Assembly: GCF_002806975.1 (NCBI RefSeq)
Contig: NZ_NIHD01000003.1
Location: 186,001 to 250,000, forward strand
From: Marinobacter aromaticivorans
GTDB taxonomy: Bacteria; Pseudomonadota; Gammaproteobacteria; Pseudomonadales; Oleiphilaceae
DNA: 64,000 nt
Reading direction: 5' to 3'
In this document: positions 35,086 to 44,721 of the stretch, piece after piece
How the letters are laid out: each line of letters starts with the position of its first letter
How positions within the stretch are numbered: position 1 is the first letter of the stretch
Position numbers and translations under genes: made by a program
The notes under the pieces: model-generated
Told to the model about the DNA's origin: nothing
Seen by the model: the letters and a program-made list of their open reading frames with translations, nothing else
The model's database searches: none

Positions 35086-35228
35086 AAAAGCCTCCGGATT
35101 CGTGATGTGGCCTGGGGTTAATGCAAAGAGTAGATTGGCTGGTACACTGGTGTCAGGTTCGGGGCCAGTGAACGCCGGCTCGAACTGGCATTGCTGTTCA
35201 CTCCGCCATATTTTACCCGGGAATTTCT

Positions 35229-36107
35229 GTGACTATACCGCAAGACCCTGTTTTGTGCATTGATCTGCATTGCCACAGCACGGCATCCGATGGCGCGCTT
35301 ACGCCAACACAATTGCTGGAGCGCGCCGCTGAAATGGGTGTTACGCACCTTGCTCTGACCGATCACGATACAGTTAGTGGTCTGGCTGAAGCTGAAAAAG
35401 CCGCTGTTGCCCAGGGTGTGATGTTGATCCCCGGAATCGAGCTTTCCTGTTTATGGCGCAGCCGCACGATACATGTTGTGGGCCTGGATATTGATCTCAC
35501 TGACAGCGACTTTCTTGCCGCCCTTGAACTTCAGCATCGGAACCGTTGGAGCAGGGCGGCCATGATTGCCGAGCGTCTGGGCAAACTGGCGGTTCCGGAG
35601 TTGCTCGAGCGTGCTACCGCTGAGGCTGGCGGTGATGTTCCCGGTCGGCCGCACTTTGCGAAAGTGATGGTTGAGGCGGGCATCGTCTGGAATTCAGCGC
35701 AGGCATTCAAGCGCTATCTGGGTGCCGGGAAAGTTGGTGATGTGAGAGCCTTCTGGCCCGAGCTTGAAGAGGTGGTGCGCTGGATCAACGCAGCGGGAGG
35801 AATTGCGGTGCTGGCGCACCCTCGCAAATACCAGCTTACGGCGACAAAACTAAGGGAGCTGACAGCGGATTTCTGTCGCGCAGGGGGGCGTGGGATTGAG
35901 GTTTCCACCTCCGGGCAGTCCAGTGGCGATCTGGGGTTTCTCGCGGAATTATGCAAGCGGGAAAAGCTGCTGGCATCCCAGGGTAGCGACTTTCACTTTC
36001 CCGGTGCGCCATGGTGTGAGTTGGGCCGTGTCGTGAAAATGCCAGACGGGCTGGAACCGGTCTGGCATCATTTCAAGCAGGTTCCCGGCGCCACCGCACC
36101 GGCTTAA
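35229..36107 (+). CDS. rnm: PHP domain phosphatase/exonuclease (RNase AM-like)
   Basis: This 292-residue PHP protein has [20 protein letters not shown] (metal motif HxH..SDG), [18 protein letters not shown], and late [16 protein letters not shown]. coli homologue YciV/Rnm removes 5' residues from RNA and hydrolyses 3',5'-nucleoside bisphosphates. The GTG at 35229 has GGGA 6 nt upstream. Its 3' end overlaps the convergent UPF0149 gene by 4 bp. Confidence 0.9.
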   Translation: MTIPQDPVLCIDLHCHSTASDGALTPTQLLERAAEMGVTHLALTDHDTVSGLAEAEKAAVAQGVMLIPGIELSCLWRSRTIHVVGLDIDLTDSDFLAALELQHRNRWSRAAMIAERLGKLAVPELLERATAEAGGDVPGRPHFAKVMVEAGIVWNSAQAFKRYLGAGKVGDVRAFWPELEEVVRWINAAGGIAVLAHPRKYQLTATKLRELTADFCRAGGRGIEVSTSGQSSGDLGFLAELCKREKLLASQGSDFHFPGAPWCELGRVVKMPDGLEPVWHHFKQVPGATAPA

Positions 36108-36646
36108 TCCGGTGCGTGGAACAGCAGGTAAAGATCGGTCAGCGAGTCGGGGATGGCATCCGCCATTTGGCGCGACAGCTTTTCGCTGTTGCGCACATTC
36201 TGGAAATCTTCATCATCGAACAGCCCTGATAATGTCAGCATGGGGACCATCAGGTCGGCAGTTTCTTCTTCGCCGGCAGCATCAAGCCACTCATCCTCAT
36301 ATTCCAGAAAGGTGTCCACAAATCCCGCGCACCAGTTCTCCAGCGCGTTCATGGGGTCGCCATCTTCCGGTTCCGGCAGTTCCAGGGCCTGGCCCATATC
36401 GAGGGCTTTGGTCAGGTCTGCTGTCAACCGGGTAACACACTGCCGGAAGATGTCTGGAATACCACCACCTGGGGTCTTGTCGGTGCCTGTCACCAGGCGG
36501 AAAACTGTTTCCACGCTCAGCTCGGCAGGCCCGACAACGCTGGCGCAGACAACGCCGTGGAAACCGAAGAAGTCCAGGGCGTCATCGCCCCAGGGGTCGG
36601 CGAACAGTATGTCTTCCAGCGCTTCAATGTCGGAGTTGGACAGCAT
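36104..36646 (-). CDS. UPF0149 (YgfB/YecA-like) protein
   Basis: This 180-residue all-helical acidic protein has LEDILFADPWGDDALDFFGFHGVVCASVVGP (described in part) and NALENWCAGFVDTFLEYEDEW. It lacks the C-terminal SEC-C zinc motif of YecA, so it is closer to the YgfB-type core. Function is not established. The ATG at 36646 is 3 bp after the rne stop, with GAGGG 9 nt upstream inside the rne 3' end. The two genes are thus one operon. Confidence 0.85.
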   Translation of the reverse strand: MLSNSDIEALEDILFADPWGDDALDFFGFHGVVCASVVGPAELSVETVFRLVTGTDKTPGGGIPDIFRQCVTRLTADLTKALDMGQALELPEPEDGDPMNALENWCAGFVDTFLEYEDEWLDAAGEEETADLMVPMLTLSGLFDDEDFQNVRNSEKLSRQMADAIPDSLTDLYLLFHAPD

Positions 36647-36649
36647 GTG

Positions 36650-39600
36650 TTAATTACCCTCGGACTTTTTGGCTTCTTCGGCTGCCCGCTGCCGCTTACG
36701 TACTTCGCGGGGATCGTTGTAGGCACGGCCCGGTGTAACCGGAATCCCGGGTACATTGTCATTGGCAGCTGATTCGCCCGTGGACGCGGGCTCAGAGTTG
36801 GCTTTTGCTACCTCTGGCTTGTCTGTCACGGTTTTTTCGGCAGTTTTGTCGGTCGCAGCAGATTTGGTCCGGCTTCTGGCCGGGGTTGATCTGGGTTTTT
36901 TCGCCTTAGCTGCAGCGTCTTCATCATCAGCCGACCCGGCTTTGGCGTTTGCTGCGGATTCTTCTGGCTCTTTGGCTGAGGGTTCTTTATGTTCTCCCGC
37001 TGAAGGCTTTTTATTCCTCTCGGCTGAAGGCTCTTTATCCCTCTCGGAGGACGGCTCCTTGCTCTTTTCAGTCGGCAGTGCTTTGTCTTCCGGCACCGAT
37101 GCTTTTTTGCTTTCCTCCGCTACCGGCTCTTTTTCAGCTTCGGGTTTTGCTGTTACAGCGGATTCCGTTACCGGCTTACTGTCGGAATCGACCGAAGATC
37201 CGCTGTCTTTGCCGGTTGACACTGCTTTGCCGGCACCGGTTGTCGCTTCGGGTTCCGTCGCTGCTGCCCGGGGAGCCTTTTGTTGGTCCGATTCAGCCCT
37301 GGATGTGTCCGCTGCAGCCTTGGCTGTTGAAGCCTGACGCGGCTTTTCGGTTGCTGCTTTGGTTTCAGTTGAAGGCTTTTCCTGAGCTTTCGGCTCTTTT
37401 CCCGCTGAGGGCTCTTTTGCCGCTGAAGGTTCTTTCTCCGCTGAGGGCTCTTTTGCCGCTGAAGGTTCTTTCTCCGCTGAGGGCTCTTTCCCGGCTGAAG
37501 GCTCTTTGCCGGCTGAAGGCTCTTGCTGCTGCCCGGGAGCCGGGGCGCCGTTGGCCGAAGTTGCAGCAGTGGCTTTATCCGGCACAGCCGTTTCTTTTAT
37601 TTCAGCTCTGTCATCGCCGGTTTCCGGCTGTGTGTCTTTCTGATGCCGGGCATTGCGGGCATTCTTGCGCGCAGCCGGCGTGGACGCTGGGGTTTCGGAA
37701 GGCGATCCATCCCGGTTACGGGGCCGGCGAGGCTTGCGGCGGCTGTCGTCCGAAGCTGATTTGTCGGCCGTTGGCTTCTGTGCATCGTCCTGCAGATTGG
37801 CGATTTTCTGATCGCCATTGGTTTTGGCGTCACGCTGCGGGCGGCTGCGGTTCTGGCTGCGGCTCTGACTATCTTTGCGGTTATCCCGGCGGGCGTCGCT
37901 GCTGCGGCTGTCCGCGCTTCTGGTTTCGCTGCCCTTGCCATCCGCACTCTTGTCAGCAACCTGGCGGCTCTGGCCGGAGCGGTTCTGGTTGTCATTGCGG
38001 GTGCGGCCCCGGGAGCGATTGTCGTCACTGCGGTTCTGCTGAGTACTGCTCTGGCGACGTTCGTTTCCACTGCGGTTATTCCCGCCCGCGCTCTGGTCAT
38101 CGCGGGCTACACGGGTTTTACGGCGATCCTGCCGCGCCTGGTTGCGTTGATCACCACGAGTGGCATTCCTGCCTGGGCTGTCGCTGCTTTCTGCCTGTTG
38201 CGCTTCCTCTCCGCTGAAGAAGCAGGCAATCTTGCGGCCAATTCTGCGCAGCAGGCCAGCATCCTGTTCCGCGGTTTGCTGGCTTTGCGCGGCTGGAGAG
38301 GAGGCGGTGGTGGGGGTTGGTGCCGAGGTTCTCGGGCGAACGGCTCTCACTGCGGCTTGCTCGCGAACCGGCTTTTCCGCTGTTGGCACCTCAAACACTT
38401 CTTCTTCCCGTTCGCTGTATTCCTGGGCCACCTGATGGCTGGATATATGCTCAGGCGTTGTTTCGTCATCACGCATGCGCAGGATTTCGAAATGGGGTGT
38501 TTCCATGTGAGGTACCGGAACCACAACAACGTTCACTTCCTGGCGGGCTTCAATGTCGGCCAGTTGTTTGCGTTTTTCGTTCAGCAGGAAGGTAGCCACC
38601 GAAACCGGCACAATGGCCCGGACTTCACCGGTCTTTTCTTTCGATGACTCTTCGTAGATCAGGCGCATGATGCTGAGCGCCAGGGATTCGATACCACGAA
38701 TAGTGCCCTGGCCCTCACAACGGGGGCAGACTTCACTGCGGGTTTCGCCGAGAGAGGGGCGCAGGCGCTGGCGTGACATTTCCAGCAGGCCAAAGCGCGA
38801 GATCTTGCCTACCTGAACCCGTGCCCGGTCGATTTCCAGGGCCTCACGCATTTTCTGCTCTACTTCCCGCTGGTTCCTGGCCGGTGTCATGTCGATAAAG
38901 TCGATGACAATCAGACCGCCCATGTCGCGCAGGCGAAGCTGGCGCGCGATTTCTTCCGCCGCTTCCAGGTTGGTCTGGAAAGCGGTTTCTTCAATATCCT
39001 GGCCTTTGGTGGCACGGGAGGAGTTGATGTCGATGGAGACCAGGGCCTCTGTGGGATCGATCACGATGGAGCCGCCTGAAGGAAGCCTGACTTCCCGCTG
39101 GAATGCGGTTTCGATCTGACCTTCAATCTGGTAGCGGCTGAACAGGGGGATCTCATCCTTGTACAGCTTGATTTTGTTTTCGAAGGTTGGCATCACGGCG
39201 CGCACGAAATTCAGTACGTCTTCGTAAACGCTCTCCGAATCGATCAGGACCTCTCCGATATCCTGGCGCAGATAGTCACGAACGGCGCGGATGATAACGT
39301 TGCTTTCCTGGTGGATCAGGAACGGCGCTTTGCGTTCCCCCGCAGCCTGGGTGATTGCTTCCCAGAACTGCACCAGGTAATCGAGGTCCCATTGCAGTTC
39401 TTCGCTGTTGCGGCCAATGCCGGCGGTACGAACAATGATACCCATGGATTTGGGCACCTGAACGTCGTTCATGGCTTCTTTGAGTTGTGCTCGCTCTTCG
39501 CCTTCAATCCGGCGTGAAATGCCGCCTGCACGGGGGTTGTTGGGCATCAGGACCAGGTAGCGGCCGGCAAGAGACACAAACGTTGTGAGGGCGGCACCTT

Positions 39601-39937
39601 TGTTGCCGCGCTCTTCCTTGTCGACCTGGACTATGACTTCCTGGCCTTCGGACACCACTTCCTTGATATTGATCTTGCCTTCGATCTGGCCGGGAGATTT
39701 TTTGAAGTAGTCCCTGGAGATTTCTTTTAATGGAAGAAAGCCGTGGCGATCAGCACCGAAATCAACAAAGGCGGCTTCCAGACTCGGCTCGACGCGGGTA
39801 ATTCGCCCCTTGTAGATGTTGGCTTTTTTCTGCTCGCGGGAGCTGGATTCGATATCAAGATCAAACAGACGCTGGCCGTCAACCAGGGCGACGCGCAACT
39901 CTTCGGGGTGAGTTGCATTGATGAGCATTCTTTTCAT
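36650..39937 (-). CDS. rne: Ribonuclease E
   Basis: This protein has 1095 residues. The N-terminal catalytic half (about 1-530) starts [20 protein letters not shown] and carries the S1 domain and RNase H-like fold. Catalytic Asp residues lie in [11 protein letters not shown] and [11 protein letters not shown] (equivalent to E. coli Asp303 and Asp346), with the Zn-link CPRCEGQG. RNase E cuts single-stranded AU-rich RNA, matures rRNA/tRNA and scaffolds the degradosome. The C-terminal half (about 545-1095) is disordered. An Arg/Asn/Gln/Ser-rich RNA-binding stretch (about 590-760) precedes a Lys/Glu/Pro/Ser/Ala region with hexapeptide repeats. The gene has a leader of at least 200 nt and is cotranscribed with the UPF0149 gene. 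Confidence 0.97.
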   Translation of the reverse strand: MKRMLINATHPEELRVALVDGQRLFDLDIESSSREQKKANIYKGRITRVEPSLEAAFVDFGADRHGFLPLKEISRDYFKKSPGQIEGKINIKEVVSEGQEVIVQVDKEERGNKGAALTTFVSLAGRYLVLMPNNPRAGGISRRIEGEERAQLKEAMNDVQVPKSMGIIVRTAGIGRNSEELQWDLDYLVQFWEAITQAAGERKAPFLIHQESNVIIRAVRDYLRQDIGEVLIDSESVYEDVLNFVRAVMPTFENKIKLYKDEIPLFSRYQIEGQIETAFQREVRLPSGGSIVIDPTEALVSIDINSSRATKGQDIEETAFQTNLEAAEEIARQLRLRDMGGLIVIDFIDMTPARNQREVEQKMREALEIDRARVQVGKISRFGLLEMSRQRLRPSLGETRSEVCPRCEGQGTIRGIESLALSIMRLIYEESSKEKTGEVRAIVPVSVATFLLNEKRKQLADIEARQEVNVVVVPVPHMETPHFEILRMRDDETTPEHISSHQVAQEYSEREEEVFEVPTAEKPVREQAAVRAVRPRTSAPTPTTASSPAAQSQQTAEQDAGLLRRIGRKIACFFSGEEAQQAESSDSPGRNATRGDQRNQARQDRRKTRVARDDQSAGGNNRSGNERRQSSTQQNRSDDNRSRGRTRNDNQNRSGQSRQVADKSADGKGSETRSADSRSSDARRDNRKDSQSRSQNRSRPQRDAKTNGDQKIANLQDDAQKPTADKSASDDSRRKPRRPRNRDGSPSETPASTPAARKNARNARHQKDTQPETGDDRAEIKETAVPDKATAATSANGAPAPGQQQEPSAGKEPSAGKEPSAEKEPSAAKEPSAEKEPSAAKEPSAGKEPKAQEKPSTETKAATEKPRQASTAKAAADTSRAESDQQKAPRAAATEPEATTGAGKAVSTGKDSGSSVDSDSKPVTESAVTAKPEAEKEPVAEESKKASVPEDKALPTEKSKEPSSERDKEPSAERNKKPSAGEHKEPSAKEPEESAANAKAGSADDEDAAAKAKKPRSTPARSRTKSAATDKTAEKTVTDKPEVAKANSEPASTGESAANDNVPGIPVTPGRAYNDPREVRKRQRAAEEAKKSEGN
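37392..37517 (-). repeat. Seven 18-bp tandem repeats within rne
   Basis: Seven consecutive 18-bp units encode KEPSA(G/E/A) hexapeptides in the disordered C-terminus of RNase E. Units 2-3 (37410-37445) and 4-5 (37446-37481) are identical 36-bp copies, so the array recently expanded or contracted. A looser set of KEPSA-type motifs lies further toward the C-terminus (about 36960-37080). Confidence 0.9.
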
Positions 39938-40542
39938 GGAAAAAAGGATTTCCTGTCGTTAGATTTTGACAGAAAACCGCAGGGCGTCGCATCTGCGAAG
40001 CAGGATGTGCGTGCCGCTGGCCCTGATGTACAGGTGCGGAGCGGCGGACAGACAAATCATTCCCTTCCGGGGTATGATCCTGTTGATCTGAGACCACCGC
40101 CCACGCTCCGCCTGTTATCCGGCAGAGAAGTGTCGTGTAGGGTTCGTGTCTGTTGACGCATATAATCCGTTTTCAGGTTCACACAAGTGCCTGGGTCTCA
40201 CGTCGTATTCGTAAGCTGGACGGCCCGGCCTTGCGTGGCAGTGATTCTTCGCGATATCGCCCGGCGGTTTTCCGCGCGGTTTCAGTTCTCCGGAACCAGT
40301 TCGCCGCTGCAAGCGGGTAATTTCTGGCATTCCGGACATATTTTCAACGCCGTGCCCGTTAGTGATCAGGTGCTCGGCGTTCAAACTCTTGAATAGTGTC
40401 GGTATACTTCTGCCGCTCCGGCTTCTGACAAGAGTTGGTCAGGCCGTAGGCAAACGACAGATCACGCTGGAATATAACAGCAATGAAGGAGTCGTTCAAT
40501 CCTGCTCTTGCTGTCTGTTATATCATCTGCCCAAGGATCCTT
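39938..40542. other. 605-bp rne-rluC divergent intergenic region / probable rne leader
   Basis: No protein gene is supported here. In E. coli the same position holds the 361-nt rne leader, through which RNase E represses its own synthesis. A possible minus-strand promoter has -10 TATATG at 40159-40164 with a poor CTTGTG at -35, which would give a leader of about 215 nt. The rne ATG has only a distant AGGA. The right side carries the rluC promoter. A short palindrome, GCGATATCGC, lies at 40251-40260. Confidence 0.5.
40380..40408 (+). promoter_or_regulatory. Candidate rluC promoter
   Basis: TTCAAA (40380-40385), 17-nt spacer, TATACT (40403-40408). Transcription would start near 40415, about 130 nt before the rluC ATG. 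Confidence 0.5.
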
Positions 40543-41607
40543 ATGTCCCGAAAATCTGCTTCCGGAAAAACCGTCAGAACAAAAGCTGGAAAACCGAAGC
40601 CTCGCACGGATCACGGTGCTGATGCCCGGCCCGCCGGCCCGGAGCAGGAGCTGGTTCAGCAGAGTGTTCTGTGGGTAACGGTTGACGAAAACAGCGAGGG
40701 CCAGCGGCTGGACAATTTTTTGCTGGCGCAGCTGCGGGGCGTGCCCAGAAGCGTTATTTATCGCATCGTCCGCAAAGGGGAGGTGCGGGTTAATAAGGGC
40801 AGGGTCAAGCCGGATACCCGCCTTGCGCTGGGTGACCAGGTGCGTATACCGCCCGTGGCCCGCAAGGAAAAAGAACCACAGGCGGCTCCGGGCAGTCGTG
40901 TGCAGGGGGTGATTGAGGCTGCGGTTGTTTTTGAGGATGATCAGTTGCTGGTTGTCAACAAGCCATCTGGTATAGCTGTCCACGGTGGGAGCGGTCTCAG
41001 TTTCGGTTTGATTGAAGTGCTGCGGGCTGCCCGCCCGGAAACGCGTTTTCTGGAGCTGGTGCACCGCCTGGATCGCGATACCTCCGGATTGGTAATGATT
41101 GCCAAGAAGCGCTCGGCATTACGTTACCTGCAGGATGAACTCCGGCAAAGGCGTATTCGTAAGCAGTACCACGCACTGGTGGCCGGGGATTGGCCAGACA
41201 GGCTTCGCCGGGTTGAGGAGCCGTTGCTGCGCTATGAAATGCCCAATGGGGAGCGCAGGGTCAGGGTGGATGAAGCCGGTAAGGCTTCGCTTACAACCTT
41301 CTCCTGCCTGAGGCGGTTCCGGGGTTACAGTCTGGTTGAGGCTTCTCCGGTGACCGGTCGGACCCACCAGATTCGTGTACACGCGGCCTGTTCCGGCCAT
41401 CCGATAGCGGGAGATGACAAATATATGGATGATGTCAGTCTCAAGGCGTTCCGGTCGCTTGGCGGTCAGCGCCTTATGCTGCATGCCAGGGCCCTGGAGC
41501 TTACCTTGCCCGGGTCCGGTGAGAAAGTCCGGTTCGAGGCGCCATATGATGAGGTATTCAGTCACGTGCTGAGCAAGCTTGAAGTGCGTGCAACGGGAGT
41601 AAGTTAA
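40543..41607 (+). CDS. rluC: 23S rRNA pseudouridine synthase RluC
   Basis: This 354-residue protein has an S4 RNA-binding domain (GQRLDNFLLAQLRGVPRSVI, about 45-95) and the RluA-type catalytic core with the Asp in HRLDRDTSGLVMIAK and GRTHQIRVHAA. RluC converts U955, U2504 and U2580 of 23S rRNA (E. coli numbering). The position divergent from rne is typical of rluC rather than rluD. The ATG at 40543 has AAGGA 5 nt upstream. The ATG at 40483 lacks a site and would add non-conserved residues. The stop overlaps the next start by 1 bp (TAATG). Confidence 0.93.
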   Translation: MSRKSASGKTVRTKAGKPKPRTDHGADARPAGPEQELVQQSVLWVTVDENSEGQRLDNFLLAQLRGVPRSVIYRIVRKGEVRVNKGRVKPDTRLALGDQVRIPPVARKEKEPQAAPGSRVQGVIEAAVVFEDDQLLVVNKPSGIAVHGGSGLSFGLIEVLRAARPETRFLELVHRLDRDTSGLVMIAKKRSALRYLQDELRQRRIRKQYHALVAGDWPDRLRRVEEPLLRYEMPNGERRVRVDEAGKASLTTFSCLRRFRGYSLVEASPVTGRTHQIRVHAACSGHPIAGDDKYMDDVSLKAFRSLGGQRLMLHARALELTLPGSGEKVRFEAPYDEVFSHVLSKLEVRATGVS

Positions 41608-42254
41608 TGGACGTCAAAGTTGTTATTTTTGATTGGGACGGAACTCTGGTGGATTCCGTAGACCATATTGCGGACAGCCTTCATCAGGCCGCAACTGAGC
41701 TGGGCTATCCGGCGCTGGAGCGGGAAGCCTATCGTGACATCATAGGCCTGGGTATGGTTGAGGCCCTGGAAAAACTCTATCCGGGCATCAGCCGTGATGA
41801 AATAGTGGCCGTTCGCCAAGGCTATGCCAATTATTTCTTTCGCAAGGTGACAACGCCGCAGAATATCTTTGATGGTATGTCAGAGGTGGTAGCAGATCTT
41901 CGCAGCGCCGGTCGGGGCTGTTCTGTGGCAACCGGCAAGAGCCGGAGAGGGCTCCAGTCGGCATTGGTTTCCAGTGGCCTGGGGATGCATTTCGATATTA
42001 CGCGCTGTGCCGATGAAACCCGGTCCAAACCGGATCCGCGTATGCTCGAAGAAATTCTGGTTTTCTACGGAATTGAGCCCACAGAGGCCGTTATGATTGG
42101 CGATACACGCTATGATCTGGAAATGGCGCAACGCATTGGTATGCCATCTATCGGTGTTGAATGGGGAGTGCACAAGCGTGATGTGCTGGGTGAATATGCG
42201 CCTCACGCCATTGTGAGTTCTGTGCCCGACCTTCGCAGTGTGCTCGGTTTGTAA
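41607..42254 (+). CDS. HAD-IA family hydrolase (phosphoglycolate phosphatase-like)
   Basis: This 215-residue protein has motif I VIFDWDGTLVDS (nucleophile Asp9 and Asp11), a small helical cap, motif II SVATGKS and motif IV IGDTRYDLEMAQ. It is a soluble phosphatase whose substrate is not fixed by sequence. Genes in this position between rluC and sppA are common in pseudomonads. The start overlaps the rluC stop, so translation is coupled. Confidence 0.9.
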   Translation: MDVKVVIFDWDGTLVDSVDHIADSLHQAATELGYPALEREAYRDIIGLGMVEALEKLYPGISRDEIVAVRQGYANYFFRKVTTPQNIFDGMSEVVADLRSAGRGCSVATGKSRRGLQSALVSSGLGMHFDITRCADETRSKPDPRMLEEILVFYGIEPTEAVMIGDTRYDLEMAQRIGMPSIGVEWGVHKRDVLGEYAPHAIVSSVPDLRSVLGL

Positions 42255-42291
42255 GCAAGCCTCGTGTGGCTGATTCTGACAGGATAAACGG

Positions 42292-43317
42292 ATGAGTGAT
42301 TGGGATACTGACAAGACAGCGGATTGGGGTGACAAGCCTGTCGAACCTCGTTCAGGCCGAAAGGCGCCGCGTTTGCCGCCGGAATCCGGTCGTGACTGGA
42401 AGCTGATTGAAAAGCTGGTTATGTCCTTGCAGGCAGAGCAGCGTCGCAGCAGGCGCTGGGGCATTTTCTTCAAGCTGCTCACCTTCGCCTACCTGTTTGC
42501 CTTGCTGGCCATTTTCTGGTCACCATTTGGCGGCAGTCTCGAGGCCACGACCGGCAAGCACACGGCCCTGGTGGAGATAAATGGCACGATCGCGGCAGAT
42601 GAGCTTGCCAGTGCGGACAATATAGCCGGCTCCCTGCGCTCTGCCTTCGAGCAGGAGAATGCAGTAGCCGTTATCCTGCGCATCAACAGCCCGGGTGGAA
42701 GCCCGGTTCAGTCGGGTTATGTTTATGATGAAATCAAGCGGCTAAGAGAAGAGTATCCGGAAAAAAAGGTCTATGCAGTGATCTCCGACATCGGGGCATC
42801 GGGAGCTTACTACATCGCTGCGGCGGCTGATGAGATTTATGCCAATCGCGCCAGCCTTGTGGGGTCTATAGGCGTAGTGGCGGGCGGCTTCGGGTTTACC
42901 GGGGCCATGGAAAAACTCGGTGTTGAGCGAAGGCTTTATACTGCCGGAGAAAACAAGGCATTTCTGGACCCCTTCTCTCCCCAGCAGGAACAGGAGGTGG
43001 AATTCTGGCAGAGTGTGCTGGAAAACACTCATCGGCAGTTTATAGAGGCTGTTAAAGAGGGCCGAGGTGACCGCCTGGCGGATGATCCCCGGCTGTTCAG
43101 TGGTCTGGTCTGGAGTGGTGAGCAGGCACTGGAGCTGGGGCTGATTGACGGGCTGGGCAGTGCCTCCCATGTCGCCAGGCAGATCGTCGGCCAGGAAAAT
43201 CTGGTTGATTACAGCCGTCGCAAAGGGCCGCTGCGGGATCTTGTTGACCAACTCGGTGTGTCTTTCGGGCAGGGTGTTGTGGGGCAGCTTGTTGAGTCGC
43301 GTCTGGAACTGAGATAA
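42292..43317 (+). CDS. sppA: S49 family signal peptide peptidase (SppA-like)
   Basis: This 341-residue protein has one N-terminal membrane helix (about 58-78, IFFKLLTFAYLFALLAIFWS) and a periplasmic serine-lysine protease domain. Ser170 in SDIGASGAYYIA is the likely nucleophile and Lys222 in AGENKAFLDPF the likely base. This is the short form of SppA, half the length of E. coli SppA, and acts as an oligomer on cleaved signal peptides. It lies 37 bp after the HAD gene with an AGGA site, third in the rluC operon. Confidence 0.92.
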   Translation: MSDWDTDKTADWGDKPVEPRSGRKAPRLPPESGRDWKLIEKLVMSLQAEQRRSRRWGIFFKLLTFAYLFALLAIFWSPFGGSLEATTGKHTALVEINGTIAADELASADNIAGSLRSAFEQENAVAVILRINSPGGSPVQSGYVYDEIKRLREEYPEKKVYAVISDIGASGAYYIAAAADEIYANRASLVGSIGVVAGGFGFTGAMEKLGVERRLYTAGENKAFLDPFSPQQEQEVEFWQSVLENTHRQFIEAVKEGRGDRLADDPRLFSGLVWSGEQALELGLIDGLGSASHVARQIVGQENLVDYSRRKGPLRDLVDQLGVSFGQGVVGQLVESRLELR

Positions 43318-43333
43318 TCAGCGCCGGCTGGCA

Positions 43334-43930
43334 TCAGGGCTCCAGAAGCGGGTTCCTGCCCCAGTTTGTCAGCATGCTGTTGAGGGCGATCAGTGGCAGG
43401 CCAATAAGGCTGTTGGGGTCGCGCCCCTGCAGTTCCCGGAACAGGGTGATGCCCAGCCCCTCCATTTTAAAACTGCCGGCGCAGTCGTAGGGCTGTTCCT
43501 TATGCAAATAGGCTTCAATTTCTTTTCTGCTCAGGTTTCGGAAGTGAACCGTGAAAACTTCGCAGCAGGCCTGCAGGTTTCCCGAATTTGAATCCAGAAG
43601 TGCCAGCCCGGTGTGGAAGATAACGCTCTGGCCACTGCTCTGTTGCAGTTGCCGGCAGGCTGTTGCGAATGACCCGGGTTTGCTCAGGAAGGTGCCATCG
43701 GGTAGCGCGGCTACCTGATCGGAGCCGATGATCCAGTGGTTCGGATGAGAAGCTGCAAGGGCTTTCGTTTTGCTCTGGGCCAAACGCATGGCCAGTGTGT
43801 GTGGCGCCTCGCCGGGCAGCGGGGATTCATCAATATCCGGGCTGGCGCAGGAGAACGGCAGGCCGAGACGGGCCAGAAGCTCCTTGCGGTAAGGAGACGA
43901 TGAAGCCAGTAAGACGGGTTTTTGCGGCAT
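43334..43930 (-). CDS. maf: Maf/YceF nucleotide pyrophosphatase
   Basis: This 198-residue Maf protein has LLASSSPYRKELL, the Glu-rich DIDESPLPGE, SDQVAALPDG and YDCAGSFKMEGLG. The SFKMEGLG form (rather than the DTP-type motif of YhdE) fits the YceF group, which hydrolyses m7GTP and similar modified NTPs. It is convergent with sppA and divergent from yceD, the same place it holds in E. coli. Confidence 0.9.
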   Translation of the reverse strand: MPQKPVLLASSSPYRKELLARLGLPFSCASPDIDESPLPGEAPHTLAMRLAQSKTKALAASHPNHWIIGSDQVAALPDGTFLSKPGSFATACRQLQQSSGQSVIFHTGLALLDSNSGNLQACCEVFTVHFRNLSRKEIEAYLHKEQPYDCAGSFKMEGLGITLFRELQGRDPNSLIGLPLIALNSMLTNWGRNPLLEP

Positions 43931-43974
43931 AAGGCCGGCCTCCGATCAATTTTGCGTGTTTTTTCGTGCGCGTA

Positions 43975-43993
43975 TCGTAGAATACACCTACGA
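43975..43993. promoter_or_regulatory. Inverted repeat in the maf-yceD gap
   Basis: TCGTAG-AATACAC-CTACGA is a 6+6 perfect inverted repeat with a 7-nt centre. It lies 45 bp before maf and 35 bp upstream of the yceD -35 element, so it could be an operator for either gene. No known consensus is matched. Confidence 0.25.
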
Positions 43994-44027
43994 AAACCGG
44001 AACCCTGGCCAAAAGCCCACGAAGTCT

Positions 44028-44056
44028 TTGACAGTAGCGAGCTGCGCCCCTAGAAT
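44028..44056 (+). promoter_or_regulatory. Strong sigma-70 promoter of the yceD-rpmF-fab operon
   Basis: Consensus TTGACA (44028-44033), exact 17-nt spacer, TAGAAT (44051-44056). The expected transcription start, 44062-44064, is only 2-4 nt before the yceD ATG at 44066, implying a leaderless or nearly leaderless message. Confidence 0.8.
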
Positions 44057-44065
44057 TGCGCGCCT

Positions 44066-44620
44066 ATGTCAAAAGCGTCCAGTGCAGAATTGCCGAAAAC
44101 AGTCGACCCTTACCGGTTGGCAGAGCACAACAGCGATCTGGAGGGTGAAATCCCTGTCAGGGCCTTGTCTCGTTTCGGGGATGCTGTTTTGGGGTATGAT
44201 GAAGGCGCCGTATGTCATGTGAAACTTCAGTTTTACATGGACAGCGAGCGTCGCAGGATTGTCTCTGGTGAGCTTGAGGCCCAGGTTAAACTGGAGTGCC
44301 AGCGCTGCATGGGGGCAATGGTATCATTGCTAACCTCCCGGTTTGTGCTGGGTCTGGTTACCAGCGACGAGCAGGCGCAACGGTTGCCGAAGGATCTCGA
44401 GCCATTCCTGACCGATGATTTCAGTGCAGATCTCTGGTCAATGGTCGAGGATGAATTGCTGCTTGTACTGCCGCCGTATCCGCTTCATGAGCGGGATGAG
44501 TGCCCGGCGAAAGAGGATCTGGAGGCTTATGAGCCAGACAATGCTTCGGCAGAGCCGGAAAAAAGGCCGGGCGACAACCCGTTCAGTGTGCTGGCAGGGC
44601 TCAAGAATACAAAGCATTGA
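44066..44620 (+). CDS. yceD: YceD family 23S rRNA accumulation protein (DUF177)
   Basis: This 184-residue protein has the DUF177 signature VKLECQRCMGAMV (paired Cys, about residues 75-87) and the acidic VEDELLLVLPPYPLHE block. It always precedes rpmF and is needed for normal 23S rRNA levels in E. coli and plants. An in-frame TAG (44051-44053) inside the -10 element excludes any earlier start. The next in-frame TTG (44090) has no ribosome-binding site. ATG 44066 is therefore firm, though no Shine-Dalgarno sequence precedes it. Confidence 0.92.
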   Translation: MSKASSAELPKTVDPYRLAEHNSDLEGEIPVRALSRFGDAVLGYDEGAVCHVKLQFYMDSERRRIVSGELEAQVKLECQRCMGAMVSLLTSRFVLGLVTSDEQAQRLPKDLEPFLTDDFSADLWSMVEDELLLVLPPYPLHERDECPAKEDLEAYEPDNASAEPEKRPGDNPFSVLAGLKNTKH

Positions 44621-44721
44621 TTGGGTCAGGTGCTCTCGCGAGGCTGGCACAATCAGATGAACACTCGTTACTCGTAGCGATATTCAAGTCAAGTTTACGT
44701 TAACAGGTCAGGAGTATAACC

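Noticed and set aside
37392-37517. Tandem repeats considered as a CRISPR array
   Set aside because: Units are 18 bp, contiguous with no spacers, in frame inside rne and coding for KEPSA hexapeptides.
36949-38217. 422-codon frame antisense to the rne C-terminal region
   Set aside because: It arises from the low-complexity repeats in rne. Its protein is Leu/Pro/Cys-rich without recognisable structure.
40153-40166. TTGACG and TATAAT read as a plus-strand promoter
   Set aside because: The two boxes are separated by only 2 nt, so they cannot work together.
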